From Bradyrhizobium roseum (GTDB lineage Bacteria > Pseudomonadota > Alphaproteobacteria > Rhizobiales > Xanthobacteraceae): DNA of 64,000 nt. This document shows, piece by piece, positions 1 through 9,635 of this stretch. The notes beneath the pieces are model-generated. The model was not told where the DNA came from. It saw only the letters and a program-made list of their open reading frames with translations, and did no database searches. The stretch covers positions 310,001 through 374,000 of the forward strand of contig NZ_CP129212.1 of assembly GCF_030413175.1 (NCBI RefSeq). The letters run 5' to 3'. The translations under genes and the position numbers were made by a program. Each line of letters opens with the position of its first letter. The first letter of the stretch is position 1.

Positions 1-904
1 CCAGCGGGAAGGTGCGATCGACATGCGAGGAGATCTTGCCCTCCGCCGTCCACTTCACGAGCTTCTCCAGGTTGGTGCGGTTCTTCTCCGCGTTGAGTCT
101 GGTCCACGCGCCCCAGAAAACGCCACGAATATCGCAGCCCTTGAGCAGTGCGAGGTTGAGCGGCATCTTGGGAATGTCACCCGCGGCGAAGCCGATCACC
201 AGGAAGCGGCCTTCCCAGGCGATCGAGCGCAAAGCGGCTTCGGCGTAAGTGCCGCCGACCGGATCGAAGATGATGTCGACGCCCTTGCCGCCGGTCAGCC
301 GGCGCAAGCCCTCTTTCAGGTCTTCCTTGCTGTAGTTCAGCGTCAGCTCGGCGCCATGGGCCTTGGCGAATTCGAGTTTCTCGTCCGAGGATGCACAGGC
401 AATCACCTTCAGGCCCATCAGCTTGCCGAGCTCGCACGCCGCAAGCCCGGTGCCGCCGGCAGCCCCCAGCACGGCGAGCGTCTCACCCGGCTTCGGGCTG
501 GCGCGGTCTTCGAGGGCGTGCAGCGCCGTGCCGTAGATGATGATGATCCCGGCGGCACGATCGAAATCAAGATTGTCGGGAATCTTCACGATCGTGTTCG
601 CCGGCAGTGCGATCTTCTCACGCGCGCCGTTATGGCCGCAGGACGCTACCACGCGGTCGCCGACCTTCAGGCTGGTGACGCCTTCGCCGACGCTTTCAAT
701 CACGCCGGCAACCTCGGCCGCCGGGGAGAACGGGAACGGCGGCTTGATCTGGTACTTGCCCTGGATCATCAGGATGTCGAAGAAATTCAGCGCCGCGGCT
801 TTGATCGCAATCACGGCCTGTCCCGGTTCGGCCACCGGATCGGGCACGTCGGCCAGCACGAGATCGTCGGGTTGGCAGTACTGCGAGCAGAGAATGGCTT
901 TCAT
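1..904 (-). CDS. NADPH:quinone oxidoreductase, zinc-independent MDR family (3' end beyond window)
   Basis: The reading frame starts MKAILCSQY and stays open to the window edge, so about 301 residues are visible and the C-terminus is missing. It reads as a medium-chain dehydrogenase/reductase of the quinone oxidoreductase type: a GroES-like N-terminal half (GDRVVASCGHNG), then a Rossmann half with the nucleotide-binding turn LGAAGGTGLAA at about residues 165-175, followed by VIACASSDEKLEFAKAHGA and FDPVGG. No cluster of zinc-binding cysteines is visible, which fits the zinc-free QOR branch. Such enzymes reduce quinones or enones with NADPH in the cytoplasm. It is divergent from the SDR gene at 1027; the 122 bp between them must hold both promoters. 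Physiological substrate unknown. Confidence 0.85.
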   Translation of the reverse strand, partial: MKAILCSQYCQPDDLVLADVPDPVAEPGQAVIAIKAAALNFFDILMIQGKYQIKPPFPFSPAAEVAGVIESVGEGVTSLKVGDRVVASCGHNGAREKIALPANTIVKIPDNLDFDRAAGIIIIYGTALHALEDRASPKPGETLAVLGAAGGTGLAACELGKLMGLKVIACASSDEKLEFAKAHGAELTLNYSKEDLKEGLRRLTGGKGVDIIFDPVGGTYAEAALRSIAWEGRFLVIGFAAGDIPKMPLNLALLKGCDIRGVFWGAWTRLNAEKNRTNLEKLVKWTAEGKISSHVDRTFPL

Positions 905-1026
905 GGGCGCACCTGGTTTCAGACCGGGAAAGAAGAAAAAGGCTGGGTGCTTCTTGCCGGATTTAAAGGCAGGCTACAATCCGCTTCAGGCGCATGGCGT
1001 CATCGGTGGTCGAGGGGATTCGAGCG

Positions 1027-1866
1027 ATGTTTGAAAAGGGTCTGCTGGCAGGCAAGCGAATACTGGTCACTGGCGGCGGTTCGGGGCTCGGGGCCGCGAT
1101 GGGACACCGCTTCGTCGAGCTCGGCGCCGAGCTGATCATTTGCGGGCGCCGGCGCGACATGCTGGAGACGGCAGCCGCGCGTCTGCGCAGCGAACTCGGC
1201 GCCAAGGTCGGCGTGATCGGCTGCGACATCCGCGACGGCGCTGCGGTCGCTGCCATGATGGACGAGATCTGGCGCGAGGCGCCGCTCGACGTTCTCGTCA
1301 ACAATGCCGCCGCGACCTTCATCGCGCAGACCGAACATCTGTCGCCGCGGGCGGCGGATGCGATCCTGGCGCCGACGCTGCATGGCACGATGTACTGCAC
1401 GCTCGCCGCCGGCAGGCGCTGGATCGACGGCAAGCACGCCGGCGTCGTGCTCAGCATCCTCTCGACCTCGACGATCACCGGCCGCGCCTTCACGGTGCCG
1501 TCGGCGATGGCGAAGTCCGCGGTGCTCGCGATGACCCGAAGCCTGGCGGTGGAGTGGGGCCCAAAGGGCGTGCGTACGGTTGCGATTGCGCCCGGTGCGT
1601 TTCCGACGCCGGGCGCGTCCGGCCAGCTCCGTCCCGAAGGGCGCGATCAAAGCTGGGCGGAACGCAATCCGCTCGGCCGCGCCGGCGAGCATGACGAACT
1701 CGCCAACCTCGCGAGCTTTTTGGTTTCCGACCAGGCCGGCTACATCAATGGCGAGATGGTCGTGCAGGACGGCGGCGCGCACTTGCGCAGTTCCGGCGCC
1801 GAGGATCTGCTGCAATGGACTGATGCGCAGTGGCAGAGGCAGCGCGAGGGCCGGCCAAAAAACTGA
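1027..1866 (+). CDS. SDR family oxidoreductase resembling 2,4-dienoyl-CoA reductase
   Basis: A 279-residue short-chain dehydrogenase. It has the cofactor turn TGGGSGLG at about residues 14-21, NNAA at about 97, and a C-terminal DELANLASFLVSD...INGE segment. From memory the closest family is 2,4-dienoyl-CoA reductase (DECR), which shares the local patterns NNAAxxFI, FxVPSAxAK and LAxEWG. The usual SDR YxxxK motif is absent: the Lys (about 163) is preceded by Ser159 at -4, as in DECR. The position matching the DECR catalytic Tyr reads Ser (about 148). The start was chosen at ATG 1027 because GAGGGG lies 9 bp upstream; an upstream in-frame ATG at 994 has no such site. A role in unsaturated fatty acyl-CoA breakdown is plausible but uncertain given the missing Tyr. 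Confidence 0.85.
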   Translation: MFEKGLLAGKRILVTGGGSGLGAAMGHRFVELGAELIICGRRRDMLETAAARLRSELGAKVGVIGCDIRDGAAVAAMMDEIWREAPLDVLVNNAAATFIAQTEHLSPRAADAILAPTLHGTMYCTLAAGRRWIDGKHAGVVLSILSTSTITGRAFTVPSAMAKSAVLAMTRSLAVEWGPKGVRTVAIAPGAFPTPGASGQLRPEGRDQSWAERNPLGRAGEHDELANLASFLVSDQAGYINGEMVVQDGGAHLRSSGAEDLLQWTDAQWQRQREGRPKN

Positions 1867-2045
1867 AGCGAATCCGGCGCCGTTGTTCCTTATTTAGGTT
1901 TAAAGGCACCTGCGGCTAAAAGCGCTGTAGCGACGGAGCGCGAGATCGTATCTGCCTTCCCAAAAAATCATTTCCCGGCTATCCATCCCCGGGCGGCGCG
2001 AAGCACTCTCGGGCCATCTTCCAGTCACAATGATGAGGGAACCAG

Positions 2046-2693
2046 TTGTCCGTGTTGCGAATGCCGACATTTCTGGTTGCCGTTGCGGCGCTGTGTGGGA
2101 TGCTATCCCTCGCGCAAGCACAAACCCCTGCTCCGAAAGCTACAAAGGACACGCCGAAACCTGCGGCGGCGCCGGCTCCGGCGGCAAAGCCTTCGGCCGC
2201 CAAGCCTGCTGCGCCGGCACCGGGCCCTGCAGCTGCCGGCAATGCAGAGCCCACTTTAATCGGACAGTACGGTACCTGGGGCGCCTACACGGCGACGCCG
2301 AACGGCAGAAAAGTTTGTTTTGCGCTGGCGAAGCCGTCGTCGTCCAAAACCAATCCGCCGAATCGGCCGCGCGATCCGGCTTACGCCTTCGTGTCGACGC
2401 GGCCGGCCGAGCGCGTCGTCAACGAAGTTTCGATCATGATCGGGTATGCGCTCAAGCCGGGCTCGGAATCCTCGCTCGAGGTCGGTGGCTCAGCCTATGC
2501 GATGTATACCCAAGGCGACGGGCTGTGGATCAAGAATGCAGCGGAAGAAGAGCAGATGGTCGCCGCCATGCGCAAATCCGCCGAAGTCACCGTGAAGGGC
2601 GTCTCGGCCAAGGGCACCGAAACGGTGGACGTGTTTTCGCTGAAGGGGCTGTCCCAGGCGCTCGACCGGCTGGCGCAGGATTGCAAGCGCTAG
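2046..2693 (+). CDS. Exported protein of the invasion-associated locus B (IalB) type
   Basis: About 215 residues: a signal peptide (FLVAVAALCGMLSLAQAQ), an Ala/Pro/Lys-rich linker (about residues 26-67), then a compact domain with YGTWGAYTA, FVSTRPAERVVNEVSIMIGY and a late Cys in AQDCKR. The domain matches the IalB-like family, periplasmic proteins common in rhizobia whose biochemical role is not established. The first ATG (2061) lies too far from the only good Shine-Dalgarno (GAGGGA, 2035-2040), so initiation is probably at TTG 2046 (5 bp spacing) or GTG 2052 (11 bp). It follows the SDR gene after about 180 bp and is probably transcribed alone. Confidence 0.7.
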   Translation: MSVLRMPTFLVAVAALCGMLSLAQAQTPAPKATKDTPKPAAAPAPAAKPSAAKPAAPAPGPAAAGNAEPTLIGQYGTWGAYTATPNGRKVCFALAKPSSSKTNPPNRPRDPAYAFVSTRPAERVVNEVSIMIGYALKPGSESSLEVGGSAYAMYTQGDGLWIKNAAEEEQMVAAMRKSAEVTVKGVSAKGTETVDVFSLKGLSQALDRLAQDCKR

Positions 2694-2757
2694 GCCCCGC
2701 TTTTAAGGCCGGAATGGCGTTGTTTAGCTGCCACAGAGGGCCTATTTGATTACCCTT

Positions 2758-2829
2758 GCAGGGTGGGCAACGCGAAGCATGCCCATGATTGACGCTTACG
2801 GTGGGCATGCTGTGCTTTGCTCATCGTAC
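2758..2829. repeat. Degenerate copy of the AGGGTGGGCAA dispersed palindrome
   Basis: The left part reads AGGGTGGGCAACGCGAAGC and the right part GCTTTGCTCATCGTAC, a decayed reverse complement. Better-preserved relatives lie at 42692-42783 and 53052-53090. It sits directly upstream of rlmN and may lie in its 5' leader. Confidence 0.6.
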
Positions 2830-2857
2830 GGTCGCTCCAACCATCTCATGTGAACCA

Positions 2858-4057
2858 ATGTCGCTATCCTCTTCCGTGGCGCCGCTCGAGAAAATTCCGC
2901 TCGAAACCTATGTGCCGCCTGCAAAACCTTCGCTGATCGGCCTGTCGCGCGCCGAGATCGCTGACCGGCTGGGCGGGATTGGCGTCGCGCCCGCGCAGCG
3001 CAAGATGCGCACGCAGCAGCTCTGGCACTGGATGTATGTCCGCGGCGCCAAGGCGTTCGACGAAATGACCAGCATTTCGAAGGACATGCGCGCGCAGCTA
3101 GAGCAGCATTTTACCGTCGATCGGCCCGAAGTGGTCGCCGAGCAGGTCTCCAACGACGGCACCCGCAAATGGTTGTTGCGGCTGCCGAGCGGCGACGCAT
3201 TCCAGAAGGCCCATGAGGTCGAGTGCGTCTACATTCCCGAGACCGATCGCGGCACGCTCTGCGTCTCCTCGCAGGTCGGCTGCACGCTCAATTGCTCGTT
3301 CTGCCACACCGGCACGCAGCGGCTGGTGCGCAACCTGACCGCCGGTGAAATCGTCGGCCAGATCATGGTGGCGCGCGACCGTCTCAACGACTGGGCCGAC
3401 CGTGAGACGCCGACCGGCAGCCGGCTCGTCACCAACGTCGTCATGATGGGCATGGGCGAGCCGCTCTACAATTTCGACGCGGTGCGCGATGCGCTGCTGA
3501 TCACCGCGGACAATGAAGGCATCGGCATCTCGCGCCGCCGCATCACGCTGTCGACCTCGGGCGTGGTGCCGAACATCATCCGCACCGGCGATGAGATCGG
3601 CGTCATGCTGGCGATCTCGCTGCATGCGGTGCGTGACGAGTTGCGCGATGAACTGGTGCCGCTGAACCGGAAATATCCGATCGCGGAGCTGATGCAGGCC
3701 TGCCGCGATTATCCGGGTGCCTCCAACGCACGCCGCATCACGTTCGAGTATGTGATGCTGAAGGGCATCAACGACTCCATGGATGACGCCAAGCTGCTGG
3801 TAAAGCTCCTCAAGGGCATTCCGGCGAAGATCAATCTGATCCCGTTCAACCCGTGGCCGGGCACCAAATATGAGTGCTCGGACTGGGACCAGATCGAAAA
3901 ATTCTCCGAATATATTTTCAACGCCGGCTATTCCTCCCCGGTCCGCACCCCGCGCGGCCGCGACATCCTCGCCGCCTGCGGCCAGTTGAAGTCAGAGACC
4001 GAAAAACTGTCCGTCCGCGAACGCGAGGCGCTGCGCGCGATGGCAATGACGGATTGA
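2858..4057 (+). CDS. rlmN: Dual-specificity RNA methyltransferase RlmN
   Basis: A 399-residue radical SAM enzyme that methylates C2 of A2503 in 23S rRNA and of A37 in some tRNAs, affecting decoding accuracy. The radical-SAM cluster motif CxxxCxxC is seen as CTLNCSFC at about residues 142-149. It is followed by the family segments [42 protein letters not shown] and [11 protein letters not shown]. The late Cys in ILAACGQL is the likely mechanistic cysteine. The start at ATG 2858 ([13 protein letters not shown]) fits normal family length; a further in-frame upstream stretch overlaps the repeat at 2758-2829 and is not credible. The next gene begins 36 bp downstream. Confidence 0.96.
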   Translation: MSLSSSVAPLEKIPLETYVPPAKPSLIGLSRAEIADRLGGIGVAPAQRKMRTQQLWHWMYVRGAKAFDEMTSISKDMRAQLEQHFTVDRPEVVAEQVSNDGTRKWLLRLPSGDAFQKAHEVECVYIPETDRGTLCVSSQVGCTLNCSFCHTGTQRLVRNLTAGEIVGQIMVARDRLNDWADRETPTGSRLVTNVVMMGMGEPLYNFDAVRDALLITADNEGIGISRRRITLSTSGVVPNIIRTGDEIGVMLAISLHAVRDELRDELVPLNRKYPIAELMQACRDYPGASNARRITFEYVMLKGINDSMDDAKLLVKLLKGIPAKINLIPFNPWPGTKYECSDWDQIEKFSEYIFNAGYSSPVRTPRGRDILAACGQLKSETEKLSVREREALRAMAMTD

Positions 4058-4092
4058 GGGATGGCCGACCACCGCAACGACGGCGTGCGGCG

Positions 4093-4584
4093 ATGTCCCT
4101 GATCGGGCGCCTCTTCGTCGTCTTCTTCGCTTTCCTCGCGGCCTGTTTCGTGGCGGGCTTGATCGTGGTCGTCGCGGTGCTTTATCCGGAGTTCAGCGAT
4201 CTCGATACCGGGATGATCGACCAGGGCGCAATCAACGTAATTCTCGGCTTCGGTTTCATCTTCCTGTCCGGCTTTGCCCTGCTGCCGGCATTGATCATCG
4301 TCCTGATCACGGAAGCATTCTACATTCGCAGCATACTGGCCTATGCGCTGGGCGGCGCGCTCGTCGGCGCGGCCTGCTATCTCGGCCTCGTTCCGTTCGA
4401 TACCGCGACGCTGCGTTTCGACGGCATCGTGCGCCGTCACCTTGAAATCATGACCGGCGCGGGCATCGTGGCCGGCCTGATGTACTGGATGATCGCCGGC
4501 CGGTCTGCCGGCGCCTGGCGCGAGCCGAGGTCCCCGTTGCGGCCGCCGCCGCCGCTTCCGTCGCAGTCCCGGCCGCAGGCGTGA
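4093..4584 (+). CDS. Small integral membrane protein, function unknown
   Basis: 163 residues with about four hydrophobic segments: one at the N-terminus (LFVVFFAFLAACFVAGLIVV), one around residues 50-75 (ILGFGFIFLSGFALLPALII), one around 80-100 and a last one near 120-135. A Pro-rich cytoplasmic-looking tail (PLRPPPPLP) ends the protein. The gene lies 35 bp after rlmN and 42 bp before the PAP2 phosphatase gene on the same strand, so the three may be cotranscribed. No motif allows a functional guess. The ATG at 4093 was taken as start because hydrophobic sequence begins right after it; the ribosome site is weak. Confidence 0.7.
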   Translation: MSLIGRLFVVFFAFLAACFVAGLIVVVAVLYPEFSDLDTGMIDQGAINVILGFGFIFLSGFALLPALIIVLITEAFYIRSILAYALGGALVGAACYLGLVPFDTATLRFDGIVRRHLEIMTGAGIVAGLMYWMIAGRSAGAWREPRSPLRPPPPLPSQSRPQA

Positions 4585-4626
4585 CGGGGGTTTTCATACC
4601 GGACCGCCTCGGTTAAACCCCGCGCC

Positions 4627-5388
4627 ATGAACCGGACCGGACTTGTCATCGCGTTGGGCCTGTCGCTCGTCATCGGACTGCTGTTCGGGATTTTCCCCGA
4701 ACTCGACCTGAAGCTGGCGGCTTTGTTTTTCGATTCCACGAGCGCGTCGTTTCCTTTGAAGCAGCACGGGCTTGCCGCCTTCGCGCGTGACGGCGCCATG
4801 TGGATCGCGTGGGCGCTGGCGCTGCCGGCGCTGTTTGCCATCGTGGCAAAACTGCTGCGGCCGGACCGGCCGATGCTGGTTCCGGGGCGCGCCGCGGTAT
4901 TCCTGCTGGTGACGATCCTGCTCTCGGCCGTCGTGCTGACCAATCTCACCTTCAAGACCTATTGGGGCCGGCCGCGGCCGGTGATGGTGACCGAGTTCAA
5001 TGGTCCCTGGCAGTTCGTGCCGTGGTGGGATCCCCGCGGCGAGTGCGGGCGCAACTGCTCGTTCTTCTCCGGCGAGGGCGCCACCGCGTTCTGGGCCTAC
5101 GCGCCGGCCGCGCTGACGCCACCGGCCTGGCGGCCGCTGGCCTATGTCGCGGCCACCGTGTTCGGGATCGTCACCTCCACGCTGCGCATGGCGTTCGGCG
5201 GGCATTTCTTCACCGACGTCGCTGCCGCCGGTCTCGTCAGCTTTTTCGTGATCTGGCTGGCCCATGCCTGGATCTACCGCTGGCCCTCGACACGGTTGAC
5301 GGATGGGCAGATCGAGTCCGCGCTGGCGCGTTGGGGCCGGCCCGGTTACCGCCTCTGGCAGCGCCTGCGCGGGCGCACGGCGGCTTAG
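4627..5388 (+). CDS. PAP2 (type 2 phosphatidic acid phosphatase) family membrane phosphatase
   Basis: 253 residues, about six transmembrane segments. The three phosphatase motifs are present in order: KTYWGRPRP (about 115-123), CSFFSGEGA (about 142-150) and STLRMAFGGHFFTDV (about 181-195), the last carrying the Arg, His and Asp of motif C3. In the middle motif the usual PSGH reads FSGE, so Glu replaces the His normally credited as acid/base. Enzymes of this fold dephosphorylate lipid phosphates, undecaprenyl pyrophosphate or lipid A on the periplasmic side of the inner membrane. The substrate here is not determinable from sequence. It lies downstream of rlmN and a small membrane protein gene. 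Confidence 0.85.
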   Translation: MNRTGLVIALGLSLVIGLLFGIFPELDLKLAALFFDSTSASFPLKQHGLAAFARDGAMWIAWALALPALFAIVAKLLRPDRPMLVPGRAAVFLLVTILLSAVVLTNLTFKTYWGRPRPVMVTEFNGPWQFVPWWDPRGECGRNCSFFSGEGATAFWAYAPAALTPPAWRPLAYVAATVFGIVTSTLRMAFGGHFFTDVAAAGLVSFFVIWLAHAWIYRWPSTRLTDGQIESALARWGRPGYRLWQRLRGRTAA

Positions 5389-5423
5389 GTCCGGTTCTGG
5401 CACCATTAAACGCGTGCCCATGA

Positions 5424-6830
<1,407 letters not shown>

Positions 6831-6917
6831 ACCGGCGGGAGCAGCGCCAACCCCGTTGGACGGCGTCGATTGTTTTCGGCGGGACTGCCGCCTCCGATGT
6901 TATGGAGACGTCATTCT

Positions 6918-6938
6918 GCGCGGCTAATCTTGCCGCGC
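6918..6938. other. Perfect 7-bp stem-loop downstream of argG
   Basis: GCGCGGC, a 7-nt loop, then GCCGCGC. No T-run follows, so it is not a convincing intrinsic terminator. It lies in the 173-bp gap between argG and the alkaline phosphatase gene and may be a transcript end or a leader hairpin. Confidence 0.35.
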
Positions 6939-7003
6939 CGCGCGCATGCGGGGTCGAATCCTGCCGTCCGCTGCGCCATCAACGATCGCGGGGGACATCG
7001 ATC

Positions 7004-8764
7004 ATGACCAAGGCATTCGCCGCAGCCATCGTGGCCATCCTGTTGTCGGGTTCGCCTGGCTCAGCCCAAACGGTCTATCCGATCGACGGTGCCGAAATCC
7101 TCGCCGGCGCCCAATTCGACTTCAAGGTCGAGTTTGCCGGCCGGGTCGATCCGGTCAAAATGAAGGTCTCGGTCAACGGCGCGGATTATTCCGACGCGTT
7201 CGGGCAGAGCGGCAGCTTCGTCGATCGCGAAGACGGCAAGGACCAGTCGGCGCTGATTCTGCGCAATGTCGCCCTGTCCAAAGCCGGAAATGTCGAGGTC
7301 GAGGTCAGCGACGGCACGAACAGCCGCAAACTGGTGTGGACGGTCTACGACACCGGTCCGCGCAAGGCGAAAAACGTGATCCTGTTCATCGGCGACGGGT
7401 TGTCGCCCGCCCACCGGGTCGCTGCGCGCATCCTTTCCAAGGGGATCACGGAGGGCAAGAGCCGCGGCAAGCTGGCCATCGACGACATGCCGCACATGGC
7501 GCTGGTGGCGACAGCCGGGTCGGACTCGATCATCACCGATTCGGCGAATGCCGCAAGCGCCTACGCCACCGGTCACAAGACCGTGGTCAATGCCATGGGC
7601 GTCTATGCCGATCGCACTGCAAGCCCGTTCGACGATCCGAAGGTCGAAACCATTACGAGCCTGGCGAAGCGGCGGAACGGCATGGCCATCGGCATCGTCA
7701 CCAATACCGAAATCGAAGATGCCACGCCGGCGGCGATGGTGGCGCACACCCGCCGCCGCGCCGCCTATGACGAGATCGTCGCGCAGTTTTTTGCAGCCCG
7801 GCCCGACGTTTTGATGGGCGGCGGAGCTGCGAATTTCCTGCCGCAGGCCGCGGCCGGCTCCAAACGCAAGGACGACGTCGACTACATCGCCCGCTTTCGC
7901 GAGGTGGGCTATCAAGTGGCGATGACGAAGGCCGAGCTGGATGCGTCGGCGACAAAACCGGACACGCGCCAATTGCTGGGGCTGTTTGCCACCGGCAACA
8001 TGGATGGCGCGCTGGACCGCAAGTTCCTCAAGGGCGGCGGCGTCAGGAAATTTCCCGACCAACCTGATTTGACCGAACAGGTGCAAGCCGCGCTGAACAT
8101 CCTGTCGAAAAACGAGGCCGGCTTCTTCCTGATGGTGGAGTCCGGGATGATCGACAAGTACGCGCATCTGCTGGACATGGAACGCGCCGTTTACGACACG
8201 ATCATGCTCGACAACGTGGTTCGCCAGACGCGCGACTGGGCGCGCGCCCGCGGCGATGACACGCTGATCCTCGTGCTGGCGGACCACAATCATCCGAACA
8301 GCCTGGTCGGCACCATCAACGACGACATGGGTACGACGCCCAACGTGCCATTGCGCGAGCGCGTCGGCGTCTACGACAAGGCCGGCTTTCCCAATTATCC
8401 GGCGCCCGATGCCGAGGGCTATCCATCGCGCGTGGATGTCAGCAGGCGGCTCGCCATCTTTTCCGCCAGCCTGCCGGACCACTACGAGACCTACCGTCCC
8501 AAACTCGATAACCCGAACGAACCGACGGTGAAGGGCGAGCAGGCTGGCAGCTTCAAGGCCAATGAAAAATACAAGGATGTTCCCGGCGTCGCGCTGCGCT
8601 TCGGCAATCTGCCCGCGATGATCGGCGCAAGCGTGCATTCAGGCGAGGACGTCATCCTGACCGCAACCGGGCCGGGCAGCGAGCGCGTGCGCGGTTCGAT
8701 GGACAATACGGAAGTGTTCCGCGTCATGGCGGACGCGCTCGGGCTCGCCGCCGCAGGCAAATAG
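7004..8764 (+). CDS. Secreted alkaline phosphatase with an N-terminal beta-sandwich-like domain
   Basis: 586 residues with a signal peptide (AAIVAILLSGSPGSAQ). Residues about 25-120 form an extra domain of alternating short hydrophobic stretches, resembling an Ig-like fold. The catalytic domain starts at NVILFIGDGLSP (metal-binding Asp). The nucleophile Ser is in TDSANAASAYATGHKT (about residue 180), followed by TNTEIEDATPA, MVESGMIDKYAH and the metal ligand motif LADHNHP; a late HSGEDV completes the zinc site. The family hydrolyses phosphomonoesters in the periplasm. GGGGGA lies 8 bp before ATG 7004. It converges on the tetR gene with only 24 bp between stop codons. Regulation by phosphate starvation is expected for the family, but I did not identify a pho box. 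Confidence 0.9.
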   Translation: MTKAFAAAIVAILLSGSPGSAQTVYPIDGAEILAGAQFDFKVEFAGRVDPVKMKVSVNGADYSDAFGQSGSFVDREDGKDQSALILRNVALSKAGNVEVEVSDGTNSRKLVWTVYDTGPRKAKNVILFIGDGLSPAHRVAARILSKGITEGKSRGKLAIDDMPHMALVATAGSDSIITDSANAASAYATGHKTVVNAMGVYADRTASPFDDPKVETITSLAKRRNGMAIGIVTNTEIEDATPAAMVAHTRRRAAYDEIVAQFFAARPDVLMGGGAANFLPQAAAGSKRKDDVDYIARFREVGYQVAMTKAELDASATKPDTRQLLGLFATGNMDGALDRKFLKGGGVRKFPDQPDLTEQVQAALNILSKNEAGFFLMVESGMIDKYAHLLDMERAVYDTIMLDNVVRQTRDWARARGDDTLILVLADHNHPNSLVGTINDDMGTTPNVPLRERVGVYDKAGFPNYPAPDAEGYPSRVDVSRRLAIFSASLPDHYETYRPKLDNPNEPTVKGEQAGSFKANEKYKDVPGVALRFGNLPAMIGASVHSGEDVILTATGPGSERVRGSMDNTEVFRVMADALGLAAAGK

Positions 8765-8788
8765 CTTCGCGCCCGCGGGCCGTGCGCG

Positions 8789-9409
8789 TCAGGGCACCGT
8801 CGGCGCGGCAAACATCAGTTTGACGCAGCTTCGAAAAATCAGGATCTGCCGTTCGAGACGGCTCGGATCGTTCAATGTCTTCGACATAATGATGGCGCCA
8901 TCGACGATGCAGGACAGCATGTCGGCGACATCGTCGAGATCGATCGGCTCCCGAGGTGGATACACCGCGGCAATGCCGTCGAGAATGCCGCGGAAACGCG
9001 CGTTCCAGTCCCGCACCGATTGCGCGGTCAGCTCACGCACTTCGCGATCAAACAGCCGCTCCTGATAGCAGATGCTCGCGATCATGCAGCCCGGATGGCC
9101 GCTCGGCAGGTCGGCCATCGTCTCGGCCAACAGCTTCAGCGAGATCAGGAACGCCTGCAGCGGATCATCCGATAATTCACGGCCCCGTGCGAAGATGTCG
9201 TCGAACAGACGATCGTTGGTCGCGACATAGCGGCGGAGCATTTCGCGGGCGAGCGCGTTCTTGTCCTTGAAGTGGTAGAAGAAGCCGCTCTTGGTGAGGC
9301 CGGCTTCCGCGATCACTTCCTCGATCGATGTGGCGCCAAATCCCTTGGCGAGAACGGCCGCTTCGGCAATTTCGAGAATCCGCTCGCGCGTGGCTTCGCC
9401 CTTGCTCAT
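8789..9409 (-). CDS. TetR/AcrR family transcriptional regulator
   Basis: 206 residues. The N-terminal HTH is typical of the family (RERILEIAEAAVLAKGFGATSIEEVIAEAGLT then KSGFFYHFKDKNALAREML), followed by an all-helical ligand domain with GHPGCMIASICYQERLFD. GGAG lies 5 bp before ATG 9409; a second in-frame ATG at 9433 also has a ribosome site but falls inside a candidate operator. The gene is divergent from the homocysteine S-methyltransferase gene, so that gene and its own promoter are the obvious targets. The ligand is unknown. Confidence 0.88.
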   Translation of the reverse strand: MSKGEATRERILEIAEAAVLAKGFGATSIEEVIAEAGLTKSGFFYHFKDKNALAREMLRRYVATNDRLFDDIFARGRELSDDPLQAFLISLKLLAETMADLPSGHPGCMIASICYQERLFDREVRELTAQSVRDWNARFRGILDGIAAVYPPREPIDLDDVADMLSCIVDGAIIMSKTLNDPSRLERQILIFRSCVKLMFAAPTVP

Positions 9410-9423
9410 CCGGGGCTCCAGAA

Positions 9424-9440
9424 CTGTACCCATGGTACGG
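9424..9440. promoter_or_regulatory. Candidate TetR operator (inverted repeat GTACC-CAT-GGTAC)
   Basis: Arms GTACC at 9426-9430 and GGTAC at 9434-9438 with a 3-bp centre; the next outer pair mismatches and the following one matches. It lies 17 bp upstream of the preferred tetR start and within the divergent intergenic region. Assignment as operator is inference from position and symmetry. Confidence 0.4.
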
Positions 9441-9635
9441 TTTCTCCATGGCTCGCCGCAGGCCCGCGCCGCCGCGCAATCCACAACCATCTGATTTCGT
9501 ATCATTTCGCAGCTTCCGGTTCACCTGCACCGCAGGCCGTCTAGGACGCCGCGACACTATGAGGCACCAACAGCGCCGGACCCGATCGATGCAGGCGAGA
9601 CGCATCAAGGCTCCTGTTTTTTTGGAGATATGGAT

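Noticed and set aside
23..1135. 370-codon plus-strand ORF at the left edge
   Set aside because: It is antisense to a clear quinone oxidoreductase and has no domain or start signal.
6948..6978. tRNA-like 3' end (T-arm-like GCGGG-GTCGAAT-CCTGC followed by GCGCCA)
   Set aside because: The T-loop lacks its first T, the preceding hairpin has no U33 or valid anticodon loop, and no acceptor stem closes.
9500..9635. Possible SAM-type riboswitch before the homocysteine methyltransferase gene
   Set aside because: I looked for SAM-II and SAM-I conserved cores and found none; the region is better explained as a TetR-controlled promoter.
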